64,000 nt of DNA from Candidatus Sulfuricurvum sp. RIFRC-1 (GTDB taxonomy: Bacteria > Campylobacterota > Campylobacteria > Campylobacterales > Sulfurimonadaceae): contig NC_020505.1 of assembly GCF_000310245.1 (NCBI RefSeq), positions 186,001 to 250,000 of the forward strand. Direction: 5' to 3'. The notes under the pieces were generated by a model. The model was given only the letters and a program-made list of their open reading frames with translations. It ran no database searches and was not told the DNA's origin. The translations under genes were made by a program, and so were the position numbers. Below, piece by piece: positions 34,609 through 43,927 of the stretch (positions within the stretch are counted from its first letter, which is position 1; every line of letters starts with the position of its first letter).

Positions 34609-36645
34609 GTGAGTAAAGTCTATTTCTCCACGTGGCGGGGTGAGCAGATCAATAACATCGGCAAAGCTGACGATGCTTGGGAAAATTCTGCTTATAACCT
34701 TCCGTTGGAATACAACGAACATGCCCATTCCAAAGCATTTATCGGCTGGGACGGTGTGGCGCTTTTCAATCCTGATGTCGATGTCGTTCGTTTAGCAACG
34801 GAATACGCGGCGCAGTATCAGGTCTATTCTGAAGCGTGCGGACGCTGTGCACCGGGACGATGGGGTGGACGTATTTTATACGATTTGCTCGATAAAATCG
34901 CTCGCGGTGAGGGCTCAATTGCCGATATGGAGCATCTCAAAGAAGTTTCTCGCACAATGCAGGAGACTTCCAAATGTGAGATCGGTAAAACCGTTCCGAA
35001 TCCGCTGCTTGATCTTATGACTCACTTCGAGTCGGAGTTTATGGCGTGTATCGAGAACCAAAAACCTTCCAAACATTATCATTTGGAAGATACCAGCTAT
35101 ATCGCGAAAATCACTGCTCCGTGTATGGATGCCTGTCCGGCACATGTCGATATTCCAGCATACATCGAGGGTGTTCGCGATTTGCGTTTTGATGATTCAC
35201 TGATGGCGACCCGTCAAACGATGCCGCTTGCCCATACCTGTGGACGTGTTTGTCCACATCCGTGTGAGACCGAGTGCCGCCGCAGCAATCTGGATGAGCC
35301 GATTTCGATCATGGAGCTTAAACGTCTGGGTGCCGACTATGAGACTGATCACGGTTTCGGGTTCTTCCATCCGAGCGAGCAAAAAGCCTCAATAGGTAAA
35401 AAAGTAGCCGTAATCGGTGCCGGTCCAGCGGGGCTTACCGGTGCGTATTACCTTGCACTGGACGGAATCGATGTCGATGTCTACGAAGAACTTCCGGTTC
35501 TTGGCGGTGAGGTAGCAGTCGGGGTTCCTGAATACCGTATGCCGATTGATAAATACAATCAAGATATCGAAGCGGTTCGCTCTTTGGGGGTGAACTTTAT
35601 CACGAATAGCAAAGTCACCGCTGACATGATGCGTTCATTTGAAAACGAGTACGACGCAACATTGGTAGCTACCGGAACCCGTATTTCGAAAAAAGTTTAT
35701 TGTGATAACGAACGTGCCGAGATTCAAGGATACTGGGGAGCGATCGACTTTTTGGACAAGGTCAACCTCCAAGTTAAATACGACATTATGGTCCCTGAAG
35801 CCGATCAAAAACGTCATATGTTATCGACAGACTTTGTTGATTTGACCGGCAAAACGCTGGTGTGCGTCGGGGGCGGATTTACCTCAATGGACGTTGTCCG
35901 CTGTGCAATCCGTGCAAACGCTAAAAAAGTAGTGATGTTGTATCGCCGTGATGAGAAAACAATCATTAAAAATACAACCTATGAAGAGTATCACGAAGCG
36001 GTCGAAGAGGGTGTAGAGTTTATTTTCCACTCGGCGGTTGCGGAGATGAAAGATGAAAACGATGTTTTAAAATCGTTGATCATCGATCGTTATGAGCTGG
36101 TCCCTGATCCAAACGGCGGACGTCCGAATTTGGAGAAAATCGAAGGGGCAAGTTTTGAGATGGAGTGTGATTATCTTATCCCTGCCGTTTCCCAAAGCGC
36201 CGATTTGAAACTTCTTCCGCAAGAGTGGGAGATTGAGCGTACCTCATGGGCGACGATCAAAACCAACGGAAAAGATTACATGACCTCACGCAAAGGGATT
36301 TTTGCCGCAGGGGACTGCGAATACGGTCCGATGACGATCGTCAATGCAGTCGGTCAAGCTAAACGTGCCGCATCGGTGATGTCACGCTATGTGGTAAATG
36401 GTGAGATTAGCCTCACCGATGATGAGATTATGGAAGATCACCTCCGTAAACTCAAAGTCTATGATAAAAAAGAGAAGATCCAAGGATGGCTTCCGGGCTT
36501 GCCGCGTCAACACAGTGAAGTTCTGACCGTGGATGAGCGACGCGATAATAACCGTGAAGTGAAATACGGCTTTACACAAGAAGAGGCACTCGCAGAGGCG
36601 GAGCGCTGTATGCGCTGTTACTACATTGCGATGGTCGCACATTAA
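34609..36645 (+). CDS. Complex I electron-input fusion: NuoF C-terminal-like part plus GltD-like flavoprotein
   Basis: About 678 residues. The first about 155 align in pattern with the iron-sulfur end of NuoF: SEACGRCAPGR and SKCEIG, keeping three of the four N3 Cys (third replaced by Gly). The FMN/NADH-binding Rossmann part of NuoF is missing. From about 165 on it is a glutamate synthase small-subunit-like module: Cys-rich N-terminus (APCMDACPAH, CGRVCPHPCETEC), FAD site VIGAGPAGL, and a second nucleotide site VCVGGGFTSMD followed by YRRDE, whose Arg pair suggests NADPH. GTG at 34609 has AAGGA 6 nt upstream; the ATG at 34603 is too close to it. Confidence 0.8.
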   Translation: MSKVYFSTWRGEQINNIGKADDAWENSAYNLPLEYNEHAHSKAFIGWDGVALFNPDVDVVRLATEYAAQYQVYSEACGRCAPGRWGGRILYDLLDKIARGEGSIADMEHLKEVSRTMQETSKCEIGKTVPNPLLDLMTHFESEFMACIENQKPSKHYHLEDTSYIAKITAPCMDACPAHVDIPAYIEGVRDLRFDDSLMATRQTMPLAHTCGRVCPHPCETECRRSNLDEPISIMELKRLGADYETDHGFGFFHPSEQKASIGKKVAVIGAGPAGLTGAYYLALDGIDVDVYEELPVLGGEVAVGVPEYRMPIDKYNQDIEAVRSLGVNFITNSKVTADMMRSFENEYDATLVATGTRISKKVYCDNERAEIQGYWGAIDFLDKVNLQVKYDIMVPEADQKRHMLSTDFVDLTGKTLVCVGGGFTSMDVVRCAIRANAKKVVMLYRRDEKTIIKNTTYEEYHEAVEEGVEFIFHSAVAEMKDENDVLKSLIIDRYELVPDPNGGRPNLEKIEGASFEMECDYLIPAVSQSADLKLLPQEWEIERTSWATIKTNGKDYMTSRKGIFAAGDCEYGPMTIVNAVGQAKRAASVMSRYVVNGEISLTDDEIMEDHLRKLKVYDKKEKIQGWLPGLPRQHSEVLTVDERRDNNREVKYGFTQEEALAEAERCMRCYYIAMVAH

Positions 36646-36655
36646 GGGGGGATGG

Positions 36656-38911
36656 ATGATTAACTTTACGATTAACAATCAACCCGTTACGGCGCAAAAA
36701 GGGGAGAGTATCCTCCAAGCGGCACGTAAAGCGGGATTTTATATCCCGACGATGTGTTACTTGGAAAAAACGACTCCGTGCGCATCATGTCGTTTGTGTG
36801 TGGTTGAAACGGACAAAACGGATGGATTGATTCTTAGCTGTCAAACCCCTCCTACCGAAGGGCTCGCCGTTACGGTCGATTCGGATCGTTTGAAGCAGGA
36901 ACGGACCAATATCATGCGTCTGTATGATGTCAACCATCCGTTAGAGTGCGGTGTGTGCGACAAATCAGGTGCATGTGATCTCCAAAATAAAACGTTGGAA
37001 TTTGGGGTTTCTGCACAACATTTCAGCGCCAAAGATCAGCACCGCAAGATCGAGCATTGGGGATTGATCAATTATGATCCTTCCCTTTGTATCTTGTGCG
37101 AAAAATGTGTTCATGTTTGTAATGAGATTATCGGAGACGATGCGATTGAACTCCAATTTGGCGGATACAAATCGGCGGTAATCCCAAAAAATTCTGAACA
37201 ACTCGATTGTACGTTCTGCGGTGAGTGTATTGCGGTATGTCCGGTTGGTGCACTGGTGAGTCGTGATTTTCAATACAGTGCAAATGCTTGGGAACTTACA
37301 CAAATTCCCGCTACATGTGCTCATTGCTCGGCAGGATGTTCATTGATGTATGAAGTGCGTCACACGTCAAATTCGATTGGTGCTGCGCCGAAGATTTATC
37401 GTGTAACAAACGATTTTGAACACACGACTCTCTGCGGAGCAGGGCGATTTGGATTTGACTTTGCGGTTCAAGCAACTAAAGACGAATCCGAATTTGCTAA
37501 AGCAATCGGTGCATTATCAAATGGCAGTGCGATTCGTTTTAATTCACTGATTACCAACGAAGAGGCCCTGATTCTTCAGCAACTCAAAGAAAAAATGGGG
37601 CTAAAACTCTACAACGAAGAAGCACGTGCATATCAGAATTTTATGGCGGCTTACAGTTCGATCAGCGGCAAAACAGCGTTTGGTGGAAGCCTCGATGCAA
37701 TTGCTCAAAGTGATGGGATCATTGTACTTGGCGGACGCATTACGACTGACAATCCCTCTGTTCGTTATGCTATGACAACGGCAGCTCGTCATAAAGGGGC
37801 AAAAGTTGTTTATATGCACCCGATCGAAGATGAATTGCTTCAAAATGTTGTAACTCAGTTTGTGAAATACGAAGTGGGAACGGAAGAGGGAGTTGTGGCA
37901 ATGCTCGCAAAAACCCTTCTTGAGAGTGCTGATGTGAGTGATGAAACCCGCAACTTCTTTGATGGATTGGATGAGGGGTATTTGTGCGCCGAAAGCAATG
38001 TAGGCGATGAAGAGTATGCGCGCATCGCAAAATCATTTGCCAGAGCGAAACGAAAAACACTCGTAATCGGAAGCGATGTCCTGAATCATAAGCGCGCAGA
38101 GAACATCGCCCGCTTGTGCGCGATGATTGAGACTTATACTGAGTTCTCGGTTGTGGTTGTTGCTTCAAGTGTTAATACAATCGGAGTTTCTTTGATCTGT
38201 GATCTGGATGTTGATAACGGCGGTGAGAGTGTTGTCGGTTACAATGCTTCGGGTTCATACACGATGGGTTCTCTTGGAGATGTTAATCTTACACTGCCGT
38301 CTCTCAACAGCCAAGAGGGGACATTTGTCAGTATCAATCATCAAGTATTGCCAACCAATGTTGCGGTAGCGTTTGGGGGATATACCCTGAATGATTTAGC
38401 GAATGCTCTTGGATTACGTGCAGAAAATACCATTGATTATACGGCTAAACTCCCTGCTTCAAAGGGATTTGCCGAAAAATCATTCGATGATTTAGGAAAC
38501 TTTTTCGGCGCGTTGGGTGAAGATTATCGCGGCTATATGCTTGAAACCTGTGATGTTGAAGCTGACGGTACTTTGGAAGAGATTGAGGATTTGCCGGAAT
38601 TTAACGGCACGGTTGTCTATCGCTGTAATCCGGTAAACCAGTTTAACGCTTACACGGCCCGTACATCACAGCTCGAAAAAGAGGCAGCATTGCGCGGTTC
38701 AGCACAGTTTGCCGCTGCTGCAAAAATCGGTGATGGTGATAAAATTCGCATTGAATTTGCCGGTGAGACACAAGAGCGCATCTTTAAACTTGATTCGCTT
38801 CTCAAAGGGACCATTGCTTTGGTTCCGGCGTATGATACGGCATTTGGTGCATTGAATGAACAATATCGTTTTGAAAAGGTGAAAATTATGAAGATGGGGA
38901 GTGGATCATGA
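36656..38911 (+). CDS. nuoG: NADH-quinone oxidoreductase subunit G, first copy
   Basis: 751-residue iron-sulfur subunit. C34, C45, C48 and C62 form the N1b [2Fe-2S] site; HPLECGVCDKSGACDL the His-Cys3 cluster; CILCEKCVHVC and CTFCGECIAVCPVG the N4/N5-type clusters; and TCAHCSAGC with LCGAGRFG the N7-type site. The molybdopterin-like domain follows in degenerate form. A longer frame starts at 36626, but the ATG at 36656 with AAGGGGGG upstream is right. Directly followed by a second nuoG. Confidence 0.9.
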   Translation: MINFTINNQPVTAQKGESILQAARKAGFYIPTMCYLEKTTPCASCRLCVVETDKTDGLILSCQTPPTEGLAVTVDSDRLKQERTNIMRLYDVNHPLECGVCDKSGACDLQNKTLEFGVSAQHFSAKDQHRKIEHWGLINYDPSLCILCEKCVHVCNEIIGDDAIELQFGGYKSAVIPKNSEQLDCTFCGECIAVCPVGALVSRDFQYSANAWELTQIPATCAHCSAGCSLMYEVRHTSNSIGAAPKIYRVTNDFEHTTLCGAGRFGFDFAVQATKDESEFAKAIGALSNGSAIRFNSLITNEEALILQQLKEKMGLKLYNEEARAYQNFMAAYSSISGKTAFGGSLDAIAQSDGIIVLGGRITTDNPSVRYAMTTAARHKGAKVVYMHPIEDELLQNVVTQFVKYEVGTEEGVVAMLAKTLLESADVSDETRNFFDGLDEGYLCAESNVGDEEYARIAKSFARAKRKTLVIGSDVLNHKRAENIARLCAMIETYTEFSVVVVASSVNTIGVSLICDLDVDNGGESVVGYNASGSYTMGSLGDVNLTLPSLNSQEGTFVSINHQVLPTNVAVAFGGYTLNDLANALGLRAENTIDYTAKLPASKGFAEKSFDDLGNFFGALGEDYRGYMLETCDVEADGTLEEIEDLPEFNGTVVYRCNPVNQFNAYTARTSQLEKEAALRGSAQFAAAAKIGDGDKIRIEFAGETQERIFKLDSLLKGTIALVPAYDTAFGALNEQYRFEKVKIMKMGSGS

Positions 38912-41394
38912 ATGAAATCACGATAACCATAGACGGTAGAGCGGTCCAAACGCAAGAGGGTGAATACATCCTCAATGCGGCACGTGCTAATGGGATCTTT
39001 ATTCCGGCTATTTGTTATCTTACACGATGTTCGCCGACATTGGCGTGCCGTATCTGTTTGGTTGAAGCCGACGGCAAACAAGTTTATGCGTGCAATGCAA
39101 AAGCTAAGAGCGGGATGGAGATTACCACTACCACTCCGAATATTTTGGCAGAGCGCAGAGCCATTATGGAAGTTTACGATGTGAATCATCCGTTAGAGTG
39201 CGGCGTGTGTGACCAATCGGGTGAGTGCGAGCTTCAAAATTATACATTGGAAGTGGGTGTCGATTCACAAACGTATTCGATCAAAGATACCCATAAGCCG
39301 GCACAGAATTGGGGATTGATTCACTATGACCCGGCATTGTGTATTATGTGTGAGCGTTGTATTACCGTTTGTAAAGACATGATCGGGGATGCGGCACTCT
39401 CCACGGTAGCTCGCGGAAGTGATGCGATTGAGGCTGAATTCAAAGAATCGATGCCGAAAGACGCGTATGCGATGTGGAACAAGCTCAACAAATCGTTGAT
39501 CGCTCCAAACGGCGGTGACACCCTTGATTGTACCGATTGCGGTGAGTGTTCATCGGTATGTCCGGTCGGTGCACTTGTGAGCAGTGATTATCAGTATACC
39601 TCAAACGCATGGGAACATAAGCAGATTCCGGCGACGTGTGCACACTGTTCGGCGGGATGTCAGCTCAGCTATGATATTAAACACACCTCTATCGAAAACC
39701 CGGAGGCTAAAATTTACCGTGTCAAAAATGAGTGGAACTATGTCTCTCTCTGCGGTGCGGGACGCTACGGGTACGATTTTGAAAATCGTGATGTTGTGAA
39801 AAATAAACCAGCCTTTGATGCCGCAATCGAAGCATTCAAAAAAGCGGACACCATTGCCTTTACGTCGACGATCACGAACGAAGAGGCGATGATCCTTCAA
39901 CGTTTGAGCGAGAAGTACGGCTATCGCTTGGTGAATAACGAAGCGTTAGCGCTCAAAAACTTTTTGACTAGCTACAGCGGTGTGAGCGGTAAATCGCTTT
40001 ACGGCGGAGATTTAAAACAAGTTCATGAATCCGATTTTGTCGTTTCGATCGGAAGTGCGCTCAAAACCGATAATCCGAATGCCCGTTTCGCGATGAACAA
40101 CGCATTGTCGATGAACAAAGGGGCGGGATTGTATTTCCACCCGATCAACGATCCTGTTATCGCCGATATGTCCAAAAACGTCACGCAGTTCAACCACGCA
40201 CCGATGATGGAAGAGGCGGCACTGTATTTGATGCTCGATCTTTTCGGAGATAAAGACTCATTACCCGCAGCCATTACGAAGTATTTGGCAAGTTTCCATT
40301 CGACGAAAACTATTACAGTGGAAGAGACAGTCGATGAAAAAGTGACCGAAACCGTTGTGAAAAAAGTGCTTAACGAAGAGAGTGGAATCGAAGAAGAGGT
40401 GAGCGAAGAGGTCACCAAAACGATCAAGAAAAAAGTCTCGAAAGAGGTGGAAGTGGATGAGAATGCCCTCTTTGCTCTTTTGAATGCCCCGGCAGGATTT
40501 AGTGATACTTTGACCAAATATTTGGCAAAAAAAGAGACGTTCAGCCTGATGGTAGGACCTGACCTTTATACCCATCCACACAGTGATAATTGTGCTCGTC
40601 TTGTTGCGTTGATTGAAAAATACACAGCTTTCAGTGTAACGATGATCCCGAATCTCTCCAATACCCTCGGGGCAGCGCTGATTTGTGATCTTGACAGTAC
40701 ACGCGGTAGTTTTACTATCGGTTATAACACAGCGGGTGATTTTATCTTGAGTGCATTAGGTAACGGTGATTTGGATATGCCATCACTGAATCAGCAAGAG
40801 GGGACATTGACCGGCATCGACAAACGGGTCAATCCAACCAATGCGGCTCTCGGATACGGTGGATACGTTCTTAATGATATTGCCTCTTCTTTAGGCGTTA
40901 GTGCAAAATTGACGGTCGATTACACGGCTCAGCTTCCGGTTACTGCTGGTTTTAAAGGAATCGATTTCGATACCCTTCCGAATCACTATACCAATAGCGG
41001 TGAAGAGGTTCGAGGTTATTGCCTTGATGTTCAAAATAGTGCGACAAGCGGTGATGAAAGTGTTAAAGGATTTGATTCGAATGCAGCGATCACCGATAAA
41101 GTGGTCTATTTGGCGAATCCGGTACTTCAATTTTCACCGTTCACGGCAGTATCGCATCAACTTCAAGCAAGCGGAGGTTTATATGTATCCGCTTCGGCAA
41201 TGGAAGCCAATGGCTGGAATGAAGGGGACTCGGTGAGCGTTAAAACCGCGCGCGGTGAATTAAGCGTTAGCATCATTAAAGACGGTAAAATCGAGGGAGA
41301 TATCGCTTATCTTCCGACATTTGATGCCGCTATCAATTCTGAGGCACTGTTTGACGGTTACCGTTTTACGTGCGTATCAATTCAAAAGGTGTAA
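38908..41394 (+). CDS. nuoG: NADH-quinone oxidoreductase subunit G, second copy
   Basis: 828 residues, same architecture as the preceding gene: N1b Cys (C36, C47, C50, C62), HPLECGVCDQSGECEL, CIMCERCITVC, CTDCGECSSVCPVG and TCAHCSAGC with LCGAGRYG. It differs by two insertions, one after the N4/N5 region (EFKESMPKDAYAMWNKL...) and a highly charged Glu/Lys/Val stretch near residues 467-516. Starts inside the stop of the first copy (ATGA). Which copy contacts the input fusion is unknown. Confidence 0.9.
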   Translation: MNEITITIDGRAVQTQEGEYILNAARANGIFIPAICYLTRCSPTLACRICLVEADGKQVYACNAKAKSGMEITTTTPNILAERRAIMEVYDVNHPLECGVCDQSGECELQNYTLEVGVDSQTYSIKDTHKPAQNWGLIHYDPALCIMCERCITVCKDMIGDAALSTVARGSDAIEAEFKESMPKDAYAMWNKLNKSLIAPNGGDTLDCTDCGECSSVCPVGALVSSDYQYTSNAWEHKQIPATCAHCSAGCQLSYDIKHTSIENPEAKIYRVKNEWNYVSLCGAGRYGYDFENRDVVKNKPAFDAAIEAFKKADTIAFTSTITNEEAMILQRLSEKYGYRLVNNEALALKNFLTSYSGVSGKSLYGGDLKQVHESDFVVSIGSALKTDNPNARFAMNNALSMNKGAGLYFHPINDPVIADMSKNVTQFNHAPMMEEAALYLMLDLFGDKDSLPAAITKYLASFHSTKTITVEETVDEKVTETVVKKVLNEESGIEEEVSEEVTKTIKKKVSKEVEVDENALFALLNAPAGFSDTLTKYLAKKETFSLMVGPDLYTHPHSDNCARLVALIEKYTAFSVTMIPNLSNTLGAALICDLDSTRGSFTIGYNTAGDFILSALGNGDLDMPSLNQQEGTLTGIDKRVNPTNAALGYGGYVLNDIASSLGVSAKLTVDYTAQLPVTAGFKGIDFDTLPNHYTNSGEEVRGYCLDVQNSATSGDESVKGFDSNAAITDKVVYLANPVLQFSPFTAVSHQLQASGGLYVSASAMEANGWNEGDSVSVKTARGELSVSIIKDGKIEGDIAYLPTFDAAINSEALFDGYRFTCVSIQKV

Positions 41395-41397
41395 AGC

Positions 41398-42387
41398 ATG
41401 GATGTAGCATTTATCATCGAAACGATTGTTAAAATCGTCGTAATCTTGTTGATCTTCTCAGCGCTCGCAGGTCTTGGGACCTATTTTGAGCGTAAAGTGC
41501 TGGCGTTCATGCAACGCCGACTTGGACCGATGCACGTCGGACCGTTCGGATTGCTTCAAGTTGCAGCGGATGGGATCAAACTCTTTACCAAAGAGGATAT
41601 TATCCCTCAAAATGTCGTTAAGCCGATTTTTAAAATCGCTCCGGTTATTACGGCGGCAACGGCATTTATGGCTTCTGCGGCAATTCCGTTTTGGCCGCAG
41701 TTTACGGTATTTGGATACACAGTGCATCCGATCGTTGCCGATATCAATGTCGGTATTCTTTACGTTTTAGGGGTTATGGCCATCGGATTGTACGGACCGC
41801 TCCTTGGGGGGATGGCATCAGCGAACAAATGGTCATTGATCTCTGCAGCACGTAGTGCCGCGATCTTCATTTCGTATGAGGTTATTTCGGGATTATCGTT
41901 ATTGGCACCGTTGATGATGGTGGGTTCATTGTCATTAATCGACATCAATAACTATCAAGCAGGAGGGATCACCCACTGGATCGTATGGTCGCAGCCGGTC
42001 GCGTTTATCCTTTTTTGGATTGCCGCATTTGCTGAGACAGGACGTACTCCGTTTCACCTTGTTGCAAACGACCATGAAATTATCGACGGTTTCGGTACGG
42101 AGTATTCGGGTATGCGTTGGGGTCTTTTCTTCATCGGTGAATATGCGAATATGTTCTTTATCTCGTTTGTAATTGCAATCATCTTCTTGGGCGGTTTTGG
42201 TGATGGGACTATCGCAGGGGCAATTCAGCTCTTGATGAAAGTAGCGTTTTTCTTTTTCTTTTTCCTTTGGACCCGTGCTGCATGGCCGGATGTTCGACCT
42301 GACCAATTGATGTGGTTGTGTTGGAAAGTATTAATGCCGATCGCGGTGCTCAACATTGTTGTCACCGGTATCGTGATGATGTTCTAA
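41398..42387 (+). CDS. nuoH: NADH-quinone oxidoreductase subunit H
   Basis: Membrane subunit linking the peripheral arm to the proton channels. Signatures ERKVLAFMQRRLGPMHVGPFGLLQ and FAETGRTPFHLVANDHEI are present, with about eight helices in 329 residues. Four nt after the second nuoG stop. Confidence 0.97.
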   Translation: MDVAFIIETIVKIVVILLIFSALAGLGTYFERKVLAFMQRRLGPMHVGPFGLLQVAADGIKLFTKEDIIPQNVVKPIFKIAPVITAATAFMASAAIPFWPQFTVFGYTVHPIVADINVGILYVLGVMAIGLYGPLLGGMASANKWSLISAARSAAIFISYEVISGLSLLAPLMMVGSLSLIDINNYQAGGITHWIVWSQPVAFILFWIAAFAETGRTPFHLVANDHEIIDGFGTEYSGMRWGLFFIGEYANMFFISFVIAIIFLGGFGDGTIAGAIQLLMKVAFFFFFFLWTRAAWPDVRPDQLMWLCWKVLMPIAVLNIVVTGIVMMF

Positions 42388-42399
42388 GGAGGTTGGGTT

Positions 42400-43023
42400 A
42401 TGCATCATGAAGAACCATTTACGAATCGTAATGTGAGCGAGTCATCGGCTTATTATTATGTTGATATCGAAACCTATCCGACTTCAGGATGGGATAAATT
42501 TAAACAAGTAGTCAAACGTACGTTTAACGGAGAGCTTTTCGTAGGTCTTTGGGTAGTACTGCGCGAGATGATCAAATTTGACATCCATACGCTCCAATAT
42601 CCACTTGAAAAGCTCCCTATCGGACCGCGTTACCGTGCGGTTCATAAACTGTTACGTTTGTGGGAATCTGGATATGAGCGTTGTATCGGATGCGGATTGT
42701 GTGAAAAAATCTGTATCTCCGATTGTATCCGTATGGACACCCGTATCGATGAGAACAGCCGTAAAGAGGTAACCGAATACAGCATCAACCTCGGTCGTTG
42801 TATTTTCTGCGGTTATTGCGCTGAAGTGTGTCCTGAGCTGGCTATCGTTCATGGCGGGCGTTATGAGAATGCCTCTGAACAACGCGCCCATTTCGTTATC
42901 AAAGACGATATGTTAACCCCGCTTGATTTGCTAAAAGCAGGTGAACAAGCAGAATACCCAGGCTTCGGAGCCATCATCCCAGGAAGCGACGCGTCGGTCA
43001 AAAAGACCCCGTTGGCGTATTAA
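42400..43023 (+). CDS. nuoI: NADH-quinone oxidoreductase subunit I
   Basis: Carries two [4Fe-4S] clusters (N6a, N6b) in CIGCGLCEKIC and CIFCGYCAEVC. 207 residues, with an N-terminal extension of about 40 residues before the amphipathic segment. AGGAGG precedes the ATG. Confidence 0.96.
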   Translation: MHHEEPFTNRNVSESSAYYYVDIETYPTSGWDKFKQVVKRTFNGELFVGLWVVLREMIKFDIHTLQYPLEKLPIGPRYRAVHKLLRLWESGYERCIGCGLCEKICISDCIRMDTRIDENSRKEVTEYSINLGRCIFCGYCAEVCPELAIVHGGRYENASEQRAHFVIKDDMLTPLDLLKAGEQAEYPGFGAIIPGSDASVKKTPLAY

Positions 43024-43034
43024 GGAGTCAATGT

Positions 43035-43619
43035 ATGTTTGAAGCAATCGCTTTTTATCTGTTTGCGGCCCTCACGATCGTGATGTTTACCATCACGGTT
43101 ATGACGAGCCAAGCGCTTTATGCGATTACCGCAATGGCGGCGGGGATGATTTTCATCTCGGCATTTTTCTTTATTTTGGGTGCCGACTTTTTGGGTGCGA
43201 TCCAAATTATTGTTTATACCGGAGCGGTTATGGCGTTGTATGCATTTGGTATGATGTTTTTTGACACTACTCGTAATGTGGTTGAAAAACGGACTAATCC
43301 GCAAATCGTATTTGTTTTGGGTACGTTAGCGGCAGTCATGGTGGTAGCGATTTTCGTAGCACCGATCGTTTCCAATAATATTCAAGCCCTTTACCCGATC
43401 CAAGAAGGTGTCGGTAATTCTCAAGCCGTCGGTATGATTCTCTTTACGAAATATCTTGTTCCGTTTGAACTTGCAGCGGTTATGTTGTTGGTTTCAATGA
43501 TCGGCGGGATTGTTTTGGCCGGTAAAAAAATGGATAAATCATTAACGTTGATGAAAGAAGAAGATATCGGTTCAATTGACGATGGTTTTGAAGAAATACA
43601 AGCAGGGGGACACCACTAA
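43035..43619 (+). CDS. nuoJ: NADH-quinone oxidoreductase subunit J
   Basis: 194-residue membrane subunit with five helices; the helix with LGAIQIIVYTGAVMALYAF is the conserved NuoJ segment. Shares its last base with the nuoK start (TAATGG). Confidence 0.94.
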   Translation: MFEAIAFYLFAALTIVMFTITVMTSQALYAITAMAAGMIFISAFFFILGADFLGAIQIIVYTGAVMALYAFGMMFFDTTRNVVEKRTNPQIVFVLGTLAAVMVVAIFVAPIVSNNIQALYPIQEGVGNSQAVGMILFTKYLVPFELAAVMLLVSMIGGIVLAGKKMDKSLTLMKEEDIGSIDDGFEEIQAGGHH

Positions 43620-43924
43620 TGGAAGTTACACTCACCCATTATCTTGTTTTATCCACTATTTTGTTTGCAATCGGTTTGATCGGGGTCATGCGCCGTAAAA
43701 ATCTTTTGATGCTCTTTTTTGCAACCGAGATTTTACTTAATGCAACCAACATCGCATTTGCGGCGATTTCTCACTATATCGGTGATTTGAGCGGGCAAAT
43801 GTTTGCATTTTTCATTATCGCGATTGCGGCATCGGAAGTAGCGATCGGGCTTGGTCTGCTCATCGTATGGTACAAACGTACCGGTAAGATCGACCTAGAT
43901 CAAATGAATTCAATGCGAGGATAG
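43619..43924 (+). CDS. nuoK: NADH-quinone oxidoreductase subunit K
   Basis: 101 residues, three helices, with the two conserved membrane Glu of the proton path in FATEILLNATN and ASEVAIGLG. Normal length. Confidence 0.95.
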   Translation: MEVTLTHYLVLSTILFAIGLIGVMRRKNLLMLFFATEILLNATNIAFAAISHYIGDLSGQMFAFFIIAIAASEVAIGLGLLIVWYKRTGKIDLDQMNSMRG

Positions 43925-43927
43925 GCT

